Assembly (NCBI GenBank): GCA_016713275.1
Contig: JADJPL010000003.1
Coordinates: 248,001 to 312,000 of the forward strand
Direction of reading: 5' to 3'
DNA from: Haliscomenobacter sp.
GTDB taxonomy: Bacteria; Bacteroidota; Bacteroidia; Chitinophagales; Saprospiraceae
DNA length: 64,000 bases
Shown here piece after piece: positions 11,328-21,406 of the stretch; the stretch's first letter is position 1; each line of letters opens with the position of its first letter. The notes beneath the pieces are model-generated. The model was not told the origin of the DNA, made no database searches, and saw only the letters and a list, made by a program, of their open reading frames with translations. Both the position numbers and the translations under genes were made by a program.

Positions 11328-11372
11328 ATTTCCCTGAAAAAAACATTAAAAAAAATTCTACTTCTTTCAAGT

Positions 11373-11388
11373 TTGGCACGGTTTTGTA
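11373..11388 (+). promoter_or_regulatory. Sigma-54-like promoter candidate
   Basis: TTGGCACGGTTTTGTA resembles the -24/-12 consensus TGGCAC-N5-TTGC, but the GG-to-GT spacing is one base short and the -12 element is GT rather than GC. It lies about 220 bases upstream of ATG 11608. Given the indel rate in this window, a lost base is possible. Confidence 0.25.
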
Positions 11389-11607
11389 AACATATTAGGA
11401 AAAGTTATTAATTCATGATGCGCGATGCTTTACCAGCGTGCGGGAATGATCAAACAAACCTAAATGTGAGAAAACGAGGCCAGGACTAGCCTGATTTCAG
11501 GCTGCCTGGCCGCTACCGGCAATCCTTCTGCTTCATTCATGGGATGCTTCCAGCCTATGTGCAAGACACAAGGATTGCCATTTTTTTTAACCGTCAAATT
11601 CCAGACT

Positions 11608-14600
11608 ATGAAAAAAGTAATTCAAAAACCAGTCCGGGATAGCATACACCCGGGAAATGCATGGGCAAGCGGGAGCGGCCGGTGGAAGAGCCGAGCCTGG
11701 TTGCTTCTCTTTCTTGTCTTTGGGTTGACCGCCTGGCAAAAGATAGAGGCCCAGATCCTGGCGCCTTGTTCTATTGTCTGCCTGGCGGATGATCCGTCGA
11801 TTGCCGTGTTACTTCGGCTGGACGACAGTTGCAAAGTGACGATTAACGCTACGTCGTTTATTTTCTCTCAGAGCTGCCCATCGGATAAAGCGATGGTGGT
11901 AAGAGACGAATATGGCGCCATAGTTGCCCAGGGGCAAAACCAGTTGCGGGTGGATCTGTCGGGCAAGGTCGGGCAGTTGTTTACCGTAACGGTGGTCGAT
12001 TTGGGTACGGGACTAACGTGTGTGGGGTATGCCCGGGTAGTGGATGAAAACCCTCCCCAGATCATGTGCAGGGATACGCTGCTTCCCTGTAGCGCCGATA
12101 CCAGCGTTGCCGCTTTAGGGATGCCGCTCATTCTCGAAAACTGCGACACGTCGTTTTCAATCAAACGTTCGGATCGTGTGGAATTCAGGGGTTGCACCGG
12201 GGATACCTCGGCCATTATTTACCGGACCTGGGTAGCCAGGGATCGGTACGGCAACTCGGATACCTGCGTTCAGCAAATTACCCTTCTGCGGGCTACCCTG
12301 GCGGAAGTCGTATTCCCTAAAGACACTACGCTGGAATGTACCGCCCCCAGCACGCATCCCGACAGCACGGGGTATCCCCGCTGGAGCGACTCGGAACTGC
12401 TCTACGGGGGCGGTTTGTGCCGGTTTGGCGTTTCCCAACGGGATGTCGTAACCAGCACCTGTGGGAATGGGATAGGCCGTATCATCGCCCGAATCTGGAC
12501 GGTCGAGGATCTGTGTAATGGAGGCCAATCTCGCACGCATACGCAAATGATCACCGTGGTGGACACCAAACCCCCGACGATCGTTTGCCCCCCGGCCAAA
12601 ACGGTCCGGACCAATAGCGGAGAATGCCTGGCCACGATACTGCTCGACAAACCGGTAAGCATCCAGGATGCCTGCGATCCGGATGCCACCTTCCTCGTAT
12701 CCGCCTCCTTTGGAAAAGTGGGCCTTGGGCCCCACTATTACGTTCCGGAGGGAATTCACCAGATCACCTATACCGCCATCGATGCTTGCGGGAACACCAG
12801 TGTATGTTATACCACGCTAACGGTGAAAGATGACGAACGTCCGATCGCCATTTGCGACGACGAAGTCGTGATCTCGCTGAACGAAACAGGAACCGCTGTA
12901 TCCGCTGCCCGGGTGTTTGACGAAGGAAGCAAGGATAATTGCGTCAAAACGCTGTATTATAAAGTGCGCCGAATGGACATTGGCGGCTGTGATTCCCTGA
13001 ACGGAGATGATTCCGCGATCATAAGCGGCTACCAGGAATGGTTCGACGATGTCGTATTCTTCTGCTGCGAGGACGTTGGTTCGAATCCGATTCCCGTTCT
13101 GCTGCGCGTATATACGGTCAATCCGGGTCCGGGGCCTATCGATCCGGCGCGGGAAGCGCAAGGCGGCGATTTATTCGGAAAATACAACGAATGTATGTCG
13201 ATGGTCCGGATCAAAGACCCGATTCCTCCGGCTGTTTTTTGCCCCGGAGACGAAACCGCTGCATGTACGGAAGACCTGACCGATCTGGCAGGCTTCGGAA
13301 GCCCGGTTATCCTTTCGGGATGCGGATATACCCTGGATTCGACGGTCGTTTCGGAAATTAACCATTGCGGCAAAGGAACGATCAAGCGGATTTTCACAGT
13401 GACCGGCCGCAATGGGATGACGGCGATGTGCCTGCAAACCATCACGGTGGTCAATACGCAAAGCCTCGATGAAAAGGATATTACCTGGCCCAAAGACATT
13501 TCCCTCAATACCTGCGGCGCCAACACTGACCCGGATAACCTGCCGATCGGGTATAACAGACCTCAATTGTCGAGGCAGCCGGCATGCGGGCTTGCAGCGA
13601 TTATGCACGAGGACAAGTTGTATGATGCCGCTCCTCCCGCTTGTTTTAAAGTATTCCGCACGTGGACCATCATCGATTGGTGCGTTTACGATCCGGCCAA
13701 GTCGCAAACGATTGGCCGGTACCAGCACACCCAGATTGTCAAGGTGGAAGATAGCCAGGCGCCGAGTTTTGTATGCCCGCCCGATATCGTGGTGGCTGCC
13801 GACAACGCGTGCGCTTCGGCAAAGGTGACCCTCCCTGCGCTGGTGGCAACCGACTGCAGCCCCAATGTGTCCATCGTAAACGATTCGAAGTATGCCGCTT
13901 CTCCGGGCGCCAATATCAGCGGGATTTATCCCCTTGGCACGACGGTAGTGACGTACAAGGTCAGCGACGGGTGCGGGAACGTGGCTACCTGTAAAGTGCG
14001 GATTACGGTTGAAGACCAGAAGTCTCCGGGAGTAGTCTGCTACCACGGGCTATCCACCTCCATCGCTCAAATGCCGGGAGGGATTATGGCCATGGTCGAC
14101 GCCAAAGCATTTAATGCAGGCAGCCGCGACAACTGCACGGATACCACCAACCTGAAATTTACGATCCGGAGGGCCTCTCTCAACCCAACTGTGCCTCCTA
14201 CGGCTACGCAATTGACCTTTGACTGCGCGGATGTGGGCACACAGGGGATCGAACTATGGGCCACCGATGAATCGGGCAACAGCGCGTACTGCCTTACGAC
14301 CATCCTGATCACCGACAATGGCCAGTTGTGCCCGCCCGATGTCGGCCTCGGCGTAGTAGCAGGCATTATCAAGACGGCAGATGGAAATAACGTGGAGAAA
14401 GTCCGCATTTCCATCAAGTCCAAAAAGCCTATGTACTCTACGACTAATGTAAACGGCGGATTCCAGGTGGAAGAAGTTCCCTTCGGGTACGACTACACCC
14501 TCGTCCCGGAGAAGAACGACGACCTGATGAACGGGATCAGCACCATCGACCTGATCCGGCTGAGCAAGCACATCCTGGGCGTGCAGCCGTTTACTTCGCC

Positions 14601-15608
14601 CTACCAGTGGATCGCGGGCGATTTGGACAGATCAGGAACGATATCTACGCTGGACCTGATCAAGCTTAGGAAACTGATCTTGAATAAAGATACCGAACTG
14701 GCAAACGGAAATACTTCCTGGCGCTTTGTCGACGCCGAGTACAAGTTCCCGCAAATCGAGAACCCGCTGGAAGCGCCCTTCCTGAGGTGAAGAATCTCAA
14801 CAACTTCCGCCTGAAAGACGCCAAAGCGAATTTCATCGCCGTGAAGGTAGGGGATATCAACGGCTCGGCCATCGCCAATCAGCTCATGAGCAGCGAAACC
14901 CGGACTACGGGCGGCGATATGCTGATCCGGGCCAAAAACAAGTCGTTTGCTTTCGGGGAAACCGTGACGGTGGATTTTTATTCCTCGGATTTGCACCAAG
15001 TGAACGGGTATCAGTTTACCCTCGGCTTTGACGATCGCCTTCTGGAACTAAAAGGATTGGAAATGGGCGACGTAGCGGAAATGTCGGAAGAGAACTTTGG
15101 CTTTGGCGCCCTGGCTATGGGGAAAATTATAACCAGTTGGAACAAAAGCGGGGCTTCCGTTTCCAAGGGCGATCTGGTCTTGTTCAGTCTGACCTTCCAG
15201 GCCAAGCGGAGTTCCGACCTGGCAACCGCGCTGAAATTTAGCGACCGGCCGGCGACTCCTGAAGCGTACAATGCAGAGAACGAGCACATGCAGGTCCTGT
15301 TTCAGATCGAGGACGAGGAAGGGAGACCGGTAACAGGGGGAGGCTATCTCTTGTACCAAAACATCCCCAACCCCTTCCAGGATGCGACTTCCATCGGGTT
15401 TTCCCTGCCTAAGAAGGAAGAGGCTGCTCTGCGGATTTACGATTTGTCCGGACGGCTGGTTTACCAGCATCGGGCCCTGTTTGAAAAAGGATACAACGAA
15501 ATACAAATCGCCCAAAGCGCCCTTAGTGGAAATGGAATGTACTATTACCAGTTGTCCACCGAGGCCTTTACCGAAACCAGAAAGATGATGCTTAGCGGAT
15601 CGCGTTAA
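11608..15608 (+). CDS. Large secreted HYR-like/dockerin/cohesin protein with T9SS sorting domain (one frameshift)
   Basis: About 1333 residues. ATG 11608 is preferred over the upstream ATG 11539 because it begins MKKVIQKPV and leads into a late signal anchor (WLLLFLVFGLTAWQKIEAQ). HYR-type Cys-rich modules follow (IVCPPAKTVRTNSGECLA; FVCPPDIVVAADNACASA). A carboxypeptidase-regulatory-like beta domain and a dockerin-like pair come next (GISTIDLIRLSKHILGVQP; DLDRSGTISTLDLIKLRKLI), then a cohesin-like domain and a type A sorting domain (NIPNPFQDATSIGFSLP). One C is missing at 14781-14782: restoring it gives PFPEVKNLNNF, matching PEVANLNDL in the paralogue at 1-3327. Codon use is mixed, unlike that paralogue. 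Surface localisation is inferred from the sorting domain. Confidence 0.86.
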
Positions 15609-15663
15609 AAACGAAAACCCCGCCAAGAATAAGCTTTTCATAGTTGTTTATGGACGGAATGAG

Positions 15664-15690
15664 GCGGGAGCAAAGAGGCTCCCGCTTTTT
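15664..15690 (+). terminator. Rho-independent terminator
   Basis: GCGGGAG / CTCCCGC stem with loop CAAAGAGG, followed by a T-rich tract (TTTTTTATTTTTTT). It lies 55 bases after the stop of the 11608-15608 gene. Confidence 0.85.
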
Positions 15691-15759
15691 TATTTTTTTG
15701 CCGGGTAAGCCGTACCTTCATGGAGAAAAGCAGCGCTTCATTCGTCAGTCCTCTGGAAC

Positions 15760-16125
15760 ATGGCCTTAAAACACGAGTTGGGCAAGCGGGGAGAAGCCAT
15801 TGCCGCCCAATATTTATTAGACAAAGGGTACCGGATTTTGGAGCGCAACTGGCGCTACAAAAGGGCGGAAGTAGACCTTATTGCGGATGACGCAGGGGTG
15901 CTGGTATTTGTCGAGGTCAAGACCCGCGCTTCCGAGCGGTTTGGCGCTCCCGAGGTCTTTGTGGGGAAACGCAAGCAAGCCTTTATGGCATCGGCGGCAT
16001 CGTTCTTCTGCGACCAACAGGGGCATGCCGGCGAAGTGCGTTTTGATGTGATTTCGGTGCTGTTCTCGGGAAAAGATTTTCACACGGCGCATTTGCCGGA
16101 TGCGTTCTTTCCCGGCCTGGGTTAA
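15760..16125 (+). CDS. yraN: YraN/UPF0102 family endonuclease-fold protein
   Basis: 121 residues, typical family length. The hallmark GKRGEAIAAQYLLDKGYRIL is followed by the restriction-endonuclease-like core (AEVDLIADDAG, then VFVEVKTRAS), with the Glu/Asp/Glu-x-Lys positions expected for a metal-dependent nuclease fold. The cellular role of YraN is not firmly established; a DNA-processing role is inferred from the fold. It converges on, and overlaps by four bases, the acetyltransferase on the other strand. A weak -7 element (TACCTTCA, 15713) precedes it. Confidence 0.9.
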   Translation: MALKHELGKRGEAIAAQYLLDKGYRILERNWRYKRAEVDLIADDAGVLVFVEVKTRASERFGAPEVFVGKRKQAFMASAASFFCDQQGHAGEVRFDVISVLFSGKDFHTAHLPDAFFPGLG

Positions 16126-16697
16126 ACTTTTTCGTACGCGCTTTTGGTCAGGCCAAAGAGCAGCAGATCCAGAGGTTCTCCGCTTTTCCGGCGCATTTCC
16201 TCCCTCAGGTCGCCTTCCCTCTGGAAACCGCATTTTCGGGCCAGCCGCTGGGCGGCGGTGTTTTCGGTGCTAACCAGAAGGGTGAGCTTTTCCAGTCCGG
16301 CATACCGGAAGGCGAAAGGGAAAAGGGAAAGAAGGACCTCCGACATGTATCCGTTGCCTTGCCTGTTTTTGTCGATAAAGCCGGTGACAGCCGCTTTGGG
16401 CAACGACCAATCAATCGGACTAAACGCTATGTACCCGATCAAGTCGGCGCTTTCTTTATCCCATATCGCATAGTGAAACGCCTCCTGCCGGAGCCAGGCA
16501 GCGAGGCAGTCGCGAACAAAGAATTCGGCTTCCTCCGGGCTGTTTACCGGCGGAAGCACCATGGGTTGAACATCCAGGACTGGGCTATTTTCGCCCAGAA
16601 GGCGGAAGAAAACCTTGCCTTCGTGTTCCCTGAATCGCCGCACGACGGTTCGTTTTGTGATCAGAACGGTTTCGAGCTCCAAAAGAGAAACTTTCAT
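16122..16697 (-). CDS. GNAT family N-acetyltransferase (RimJ/RimL-like)
   Basis: 191 residues from ATG at 16697 (MKVSLLELETVLITKRTVV); the open frame extends upstream to 16757 but this Met gives the usual N-terminus. It has the GNAT fold: DLIGYIAFSPIDW strand, an acetyl-CoA loop around NRQGNGYMSEVLLSL (Q/RxxGxG/A type) and the C-terminal NTAAQRLARKCGFQREGDLR signature of RimJ-like ribosomal protein or small-molecule acetyltransferases. The substrate cannot be told from sequence. It is transcribed convergently with yraN. Confidence 0.85.
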   Translation of the reverse strand: MKVSLLELETVLITKRTVVRRFREHEGKVFFRLLGENSPVLDVQPMVLPPVNSPEEAEFFVRDCLAAWLRQEAFHYAIWDKESADLIGYIAFSPIDWSLPKAAVTGFIDKNRQGNGYMSEVLLSLFPFAFRYAGLEKLTLLVSTENTAAQRLARKCGFQREGDLREEMRRKSGEPLDLLLFGLTKSAYEKV

Positions 16698-16855
16698 AAA
16701 CGCGGTTGCCCGTTTTAGTGGTTCTTGCGAATGTAAGATTAAAGCCCTTTTGCTCAATTTTTTTTAAAAACGCACCCAAGGCTATTGCATTTTTGTGTTT
16801 TAAATTTATTTTTGAACACGAATTGTTTATACGGCGCCCGTCAAAACCCCATTTT

Positions 16856-18842
16856 ATGAATTGGCGGGAGTTTCCTTTCCTTACGATTTTTCTGGTTTTT
16901 GGTCTTGGCATTCTGGCTGCGGAACACGGTAGCGGATGGATTCCTCCTTCTGGCTGGGTATTGCCGCTGCTGGCGGGAGCTGCAGGCCTTGCTGCCTGGG
17001 CGGGTTTTCAAAAACTTGCTTACCGGCATGCGTTTCTTTTTTTGGTATGGTGCTGGGCGGCCTTTTTTCTGCTGGGCGTATGGCGAAGGCAGTCCGTTGA
17101 GGAGGGTCCCCCTCCTGGGCATTTCGAGCGGCTCCAGTTGGAGCAGTTTTATGGAAAGGTATTGGTGGAGGAAGCCAAACCCGGGAAGAAAACCTGGAGA
17201 GTTTTTGCCCGGGTGCTAACCGCAGGCCCGGCGCCGGGCACGCAATACGAGGCGAGCGGGAGCGTGTTGCTCTATCTAAAGCCGGAGGGGCATGCCCTTC
17301 CTTCCGGAGGGGATATTCTGGCGGTTGCTGGCCGGTTGGGCCGCATACCGGAAAACGCCAACCCGGAGGCGTTTAATTACGCTGCTTACCTTCGGCGGCA
17401 GGGTATTCATTATCAGGCTTTTATTCCAGATTCCGGGTGGATGGCCTTGCCGGAGGAGCGCGTTCGGGGGTGGAAGGCCGTTCTTTATTCCGGCAGGGAA
17501 TTCTGTCTGAAACGGCTTCGAAACGCGTTGCCCGACCTGCAGCGTTATGCGATCGGCGCCGCCCTGATCCTTGGAAACCGGGAGCGATTGGACCTGGAGG
17601 TTCTGAACGCATTCAGCAAAACGGGAGCGATGCATATTCTTTCCGTATCGGGCCTGCACGTTGGGATGGTGGCCTGGTGCTTGTCGTGGATACTGGGAAA
17701 GGCGCCTCTGCCAGGCAGATGGGGGCTGGCGGTGCGCGCGGGGACCCAGCTTGCCGGCATATGGGGGTACGCCATTCTGTGCGGGGCAGGCGCATCGGTG
17801 GTCCGTGCGGCGGTGATGTTTAGCTGGCTCCTGATGGGAAAAACCATCAACCGGCCCGGGAATATTTGGAATACGCTGAGCGGGTCGGCTTTTATGTTGC
17901 TGCTCTACGATCCGCAATGGTTGTTCAATATCGGGTTTCAGCTCTCCTATCTCGCCGTTGCGGGATCGTTTTGCTGGAACCCCCCATCTATCGGCTGTTG
18001 CACCTCAAGGCCAAGGCGGCCGATTATTTTTGGAAGATGACCGCTGTCGGCATAGCCGCTCAATTGGCGACGGGCCCATTGAGCGTGTTTTATTTTCATC
18101 AGTTTCCCACCTGGTTCTGGCTTTCCGGTTGGGTAGCGGTGCCTTTGGGCGCCGTGATTCAAGGGTTGGGGCTGGCGCTGGTGGTTTTTGGCTGGGTTCC
18201 TGGCGTGGCCTGGAGCCTGGGATGGCTCCTGGACTGGAGTATACGTATTTTGTTCGCCGCGCTGGAGCACATGCTTTTATTACCGCTGGCTTGCATCGAA
18301 GGGCTATGGCTTGAACCTTGGGAAGCGCTTTGGTGGTATCTTTTGCTGGGCGTTGCGGCGATCGCTTTCTTCCGTCCGAATAAGCTGTGGATGGGAAGAG
18401 TTCCGTCACGGAATTCTGGAACGGCCGTCGTGCCGTTGTTTTTCAAACCGGCAATTCGGCGCAGATCCTGAATCAGACCAGCGTTTTTCATCTGAAAAAA
18501 AAGCCGGAGCGCATTTCCATGCGAACCCTTGGGGAAGAGACCGCATCGGGAGATCTCCCTCAATCCGGACCTATGGCCGTCTTCAACGGTAAACGGTTCT
18601 TTATTTGGGATGGCGAAGAAGGAAAAGATCTGCTGCCTCCGGCAGGCGCTGATTACTGGATTCTGCGCAACAACCCGTTTCTCCCCAAAAAGGGGTTGGA
18701 AGGGCGGATGCCTGCCCAACTGGTCATCGCCGATGGGAGCAATGATCCGGGTAAGCGGAAGTATTACGCACGGTTTTTTAAAGAGAACAAGACCGCTTTT
18801 TGGTCCACCCCAGACCAGGGCGCATGGAAAATTAACTTTTAA
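16856..18842 (+). CDS. comEC: ComEC/Rec2 family DNA-uptake channel (two frameshifts)
   Basis: About 660 residues when joined. ATG 16856 starts MNWREFPFLTIFLVFG, the first of several N-terminal membrane helices, followed by the periplasmic DUF4131-like region and the Competence core (AIGAALILGNRERLD; HILSVSGLHVGM, the family signature). The frame shifts at the GGG of 17962-17964 (one G missing; restored AVAGIVLLEPPIY) and again near 18385-18395 before a short C-terminal region ending QGAWKINF. ComEC is the inner-membrane channel that passes single-stranded DNA during transformation. The next gene encodes a ComEA-like HhH protein, supporting a competence role. Both shifts look like sequencing indels. 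Confidence 0.87.
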
Positions 18843-18852
18843 ACCCCTGATT

Positions 18853-19800
18853 ATGAAATGGAATTGGAAAAGCCTTGGGTATTTTTCCCCTACCGAACGG
18901 CGGGCTTTGCTTTTGACACTCGCTTTTGCCACAGTGTTGTTTGCCGCTCCCAAATGGGCGTTGCAGGGAAAGACGGACCCTCCGCTGCTTGCCGGGGACG
19001 ACCAGGAATGGCTGAAGCAGCATTGGGAAAAACTCGAAATCCCTTCTTTCCAGAAACCCGGCAAATCACAGGTTCATCGAATGAACCCGCTGAAGCCGGT
19101 CCGGTTTGACCCCAATCAGGTCACCGCAGCGCAGCTCGAAGCCATGGGCATTGTTCCTTATCTGGCGAGAAACTGGGAGCGCTACTTGCAAAAAGGAGGG
19201 AAATTCCGCCAGGCGGAATCGGTTCGAAAGCTCTACGGAATGACCGACCCCGTGTTTGAGGCGCTGACGCCTTTTATGACCATAGGCAGGCAGGATTCGG
19301 GTAATAGGGTAGGGCAGAAGTGGGTTTCGGCGGATTCCAGCCCGGTTTCCAAAAGCTATTACCGGAAGAAAACCTGCGACGAGCTGGAAATAAACACCTC
19401 GGATTCCGTCGGTTGGGAGTCCCTCCCGGGAATCGGCCCCGTCCTGGCTTCCCGGATTCTCAAGTTCAGGCAGCGGCTTGGAGGTTTTGTTTCCGTTGAC
19501 CAGGTTCGGGAAACGTATGGATTGCCCGATTCCACGTTCCAGAAAATCCGGCCTTGCCTGATCCTGGCTACTGCCCCCAAAAAACTGGCTATCAACCTGC
19601 TCGGAGAGGAAGAACTGAAGAGCCACCCCTATATTGGGTATAAACTGGCGAAAACCCTGACGGCTTACCGGCAGCATCACGGGCCGTTCCGCTCGGTAGA
19701 GGACCTTTTCCCGATCCAGGCCGCGTCGAGGGAAGCTTGGGAGAAACTGGGACCCTATCTTGATTTTTCCGGAACTACGCCAGCGCCGCCTCCGAATTAG
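18853..19800 (+). CDS. ComEA-like helix-hairpin-helix DNA-binding protein
   Basis: 315 residues from ATG 18853, ten bases after comEC. An N-terminal hydrophobic anchor (ALLLTLAFATVLFAA) is followed by three HhH-type modules: LEAMGIVPYLARNWERYL, WESLPGIGPVLASRILKFR (the best match, with N-terminal INTSD) and HPYIGYKLAKTLTAYRQHHG. Multi-HhH ComEA-like proteins of Bacteroidota are longer than the single-module ComEA of Bacillus. The probable role is to capture incoming double-stranded DNA in the periplasm and pass it to ComEC. The adjacency to comEC is the strongest support. Confidence 0.85.
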   Translation: MKWNWKSLGYFSPTERRALLLTLAFATVLFAAPKWALQGKTDPPLLAGDDQEWLKQHWEKLEIPSFQKPGKSQVHRMNPLKPVRFDPNQVTAAQLEAMGIVPYLARNWERYLQKGGKFRQAESVRKLYGMTDPVFEALTPFMTIGRQDSGNRVGQKWVSADSSPVSKSYYRKKTCDELEINTSDSVGWESLPGIGPVLASRILKFRQRLGGFVSVDQVRETYGLPDSTFQKIRPCLILATAPKKLAINLLGEEELKSHPYIGYKLAKTLTAYRQHHGPFRSVEDLFPIQAASREAWEKLGPYLDFSGTTPAPPPN

Positions 19801-19805
19801 AACCT

Positions 19806-19832
19806 GGGCGCCAACGGTCTTTTGAGACAGGA
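19806..19832. repeat. Solitary end of the inverted-repeat element
   Basis: AACGGTCTTTTGAGACAGGACC matches the right end of the intergenic family but no matching left end is present nearby; it is a remnant or a truncated insertion. Confidence 0.6.
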
Positions 19833-20093
19833 CCAGGCGGCTTCGAAAGCGCCTGGCAGGTTGGGGACTTCAGCTATTTTAGCCGTTTTACATGGGTTAA
19901 ACGCGTTTTGCAATTTTGTTCTGCTAAACACGGGTTCCTTTGAATTACCTTTGGAATTATTTTTTTTCAGATTCCAATATGTTGAATCCGGTTTTTCTTT
20001 TTATTTGGCAGAAAAAGTGTAATTTTTACACTAATTATGGCATTTACTTACATTGGAGAGGAAATGGCCCATGCGCCCGAACGAAAAACTCCT

Positions 20094-20250
20094 GGGCCTG
20101 TCTCAAAAGACCGTCTTCGCCCCTGGCGGCCAAAAAATAGTTTCTTTTTTCAATTCTAATAAAAAATTGCAAAACAATTTTTTATTAGAATTGAAAAAAG
20201 AAAATAAAATTTCATGCTGATGGCAAAGATTGGTCTTTTGAGACAGCCCC
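20094..20250. repeat. Intergenic inverted-repeat element, copy D (best-preserved)
   Basis: 157 bp from GGGCCTGTCTCAAAAGACCG to GGTCTTTTGAGACAGCCCC. The terminal ~19 bases are inverted copies. The core 20151-20193 is a long palindrome with arms CAATTCTAATAAAAAATTG and its complement. It ends 30 bp upstream of the Nudix regulator start, so it could affect that gene's expression. Confidence 0.9.
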
Positions 20251-20280
20251 AATGGGATTGGAGAAAAACTGAAGCGTGGT

Positions 20281-21024
20281 ATGATTAATTTTGATAATTA
20301 CCTCAAGGCGTCTTTTACGGTCGACAACGTGATTTTTGGTTTTGACGAGGGAGACCTGAAAGTGCTTTTAATCAAACGGGCGGAGGAGCCCTATTTTGGC
20401 TACTGGGCGTTGCCTGGCTATTTCGTATATCCCAACGAGGATCTGGAAACGGCAGCCAAGCGGGTTTTGTATGAGCTGACTGGTTTGCGCAACGTTTATC
20501 TGGAGCAGGTACATACCTTTAGTGCCATCGACCGGCATCAGTTTGGCCGGGTAATCACGGTGGCTTATTTTTCGTTGATCAAGATCAGCAATTATGCGCT
20601 GCAGGTCTCGTCGATCGCTTCCCAAGCGCAATGGCATTCCGTTTCGACGCTTGGGCGCTTGGGGTTTGACCACAACGAGATTCTCCGGGAATGCTTCAAC
20701 CGCTTGAAATGGCTGGTGCGGTCCCGTCCGGTTGGGTTTGAACTCCTTCCTCCGAAGTTCACGCTGACGGAGTTGCAGCACCTGTATGAAGCGATTCTGG
20801 AAACGGAACTGGATAAACGGAATTTCCGGAAGAAGATTCTTTCTATGGGGCTGTTGATCGACTTGGGAGAAATGCAGGAAGGGGTTGCTCACCGGCCAGC
20901 CCGGCTGTACATGTTTGACCGGGTCAGGTATCAGGAATTTCTTGAAGAAGGGTTTAGTTTTGAACTCAAAGAAACCCGCAAAAAAGAACCTGCCAAGCGG
21001 AAAATTTCTAAAAACCTCATTTGA
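20281..21024 (+). CDS. NrtR-type transcriptional regulator: degenerate Nudix domain plus winged helix
   Basis: 247 residues. The N-terminal Nudix fold (DNVIFGFDEGDLKVLLIKRA) carries GYFVYPNEDLETAAKRVLYE where a catalytic Nudix box needs REUxEExG; the catalytic glutamates are missing, so it is probably a ligand sensor, not a hydrolase. The C-terminal part (FTLTELQHLYEAILETELDK, then RNFRKKILSMGLLIDLGE) is the winged helix-turn-helix of NrtR proteins. In Bacteroidota this family includes regulators of sugar utilisation and NAD metabolism; the effector here is unknown. The gene is bracketed by inverted-repeat copies 30 bp upstream and 10 bp downstream. Confidence 0.85.
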   Translation: MINFDNYLKASFTVDNVIFGFDEGDLKVLLIKRAEEPYFGYWALPGYFVYPNEDLETAAKRVLYELTGLRNVYLEQVHTFSAIDRHQFGRVITVAYFSLIKISNYALQVSSIASQAQWHSVSTLGRLGFDHNEILRECFNRLKWLVRSRPVGFELLPPKFTLTELQHLYEAILETELDKRNFRKKILSMGLLIDLGEMQEGVAHRPARLYMFDRVRYQEFLEEGFSFELKETRKKEPAKRKISKNLI

Positions 21025-21406
21025 AGGGGGGATGGGGCTGCCTCAAAAGACCAATTTTTGCAACCGGCATGGAATTTATTTTTCTTTTATTCAATTCTAA
21101 TTAAAAATGTTGCAATTTTTAATTAGAATTGAAAAAAAGAAAATATTTTTCGGTTGCCTTGGGCAAAAACCGTCTTTTGAGACAGTTCCGGCTTTTTTCC
21201 GGGTAGACCTGCCATGCGTTCTTTCGCATGGGCGAACACGGGTTGCCTCTCATGATATTGAGGGAAAAAAGGAAATGAACCCGGAACAGCATGGTTTTTT
21301 TAGCTAATTTGCACGCTGAAAAAGGCCTCGGCTGCTCCAGGCGGAATCACAAACACCGCCGTTTCCAGAGCGTTTTAGCCAGGCTGTAGTGAATAGCAGA
21401 GGGAAT
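21025..21406. other. 380-bp intergenic region upstream of lepA
   Basis: It holds inverted-repeat copy E and a small hairpin CCATGCG..CGCATGG at about 21211-21230. The stretch TAGCTAATTTGC near 21301 is a poor -7 candidate for lepA. Nothing coding is seen. Confidence 0.5.
21034..21189. repeat. Intergenic inverted-repeat element, copy E
   Basis: 156 bp from GGGGCTGCCTCAAAAGACC to CCGTCTTTTGAGACAGTTCC. Core palindrome 21092-21131 has arms CAATTCTAATTAAAAAT and a matching AATTTTTAATTAGAATTG. It begins 10 bp after the Nudix regulator stop. Confidence 0.85.

Larger units (their letters stand above)
10967..11607. other. 640-bp gene-free region upstream of the second large surface protein
   Basis: No convincing CDS is seen. 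It holds a degenerate copy of the intergenic inverted repeat (11112-11235), a terminator-like hairpin (11297-11327), an AT-rich stretch with a sigma-54-like TTGGCACGGTTTTGTA (11373-11388), and about 200 bases of unassigned leader before ATG 11608. Confidence 0.6.
19801..20280. other. 480-bp intergenic region with repeat fragments
   Basis: It contains a solitary right end of the inverted-repeat family (19806-19832), a perfect -7 match TACCTTTG at 19946-19953 with no gene within 300 bases, and a full-length element (20094-20250) ending 30 bases before the Nudix regulator. No coding signal was found. Confidence 0.6.

Noticed and set aside
19822..20140. Short plus-strand frames in the intergenic region before the Nudix regulator
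   Set aside because: Overlap repeat ends and AT-rich DNA, with no coding character.
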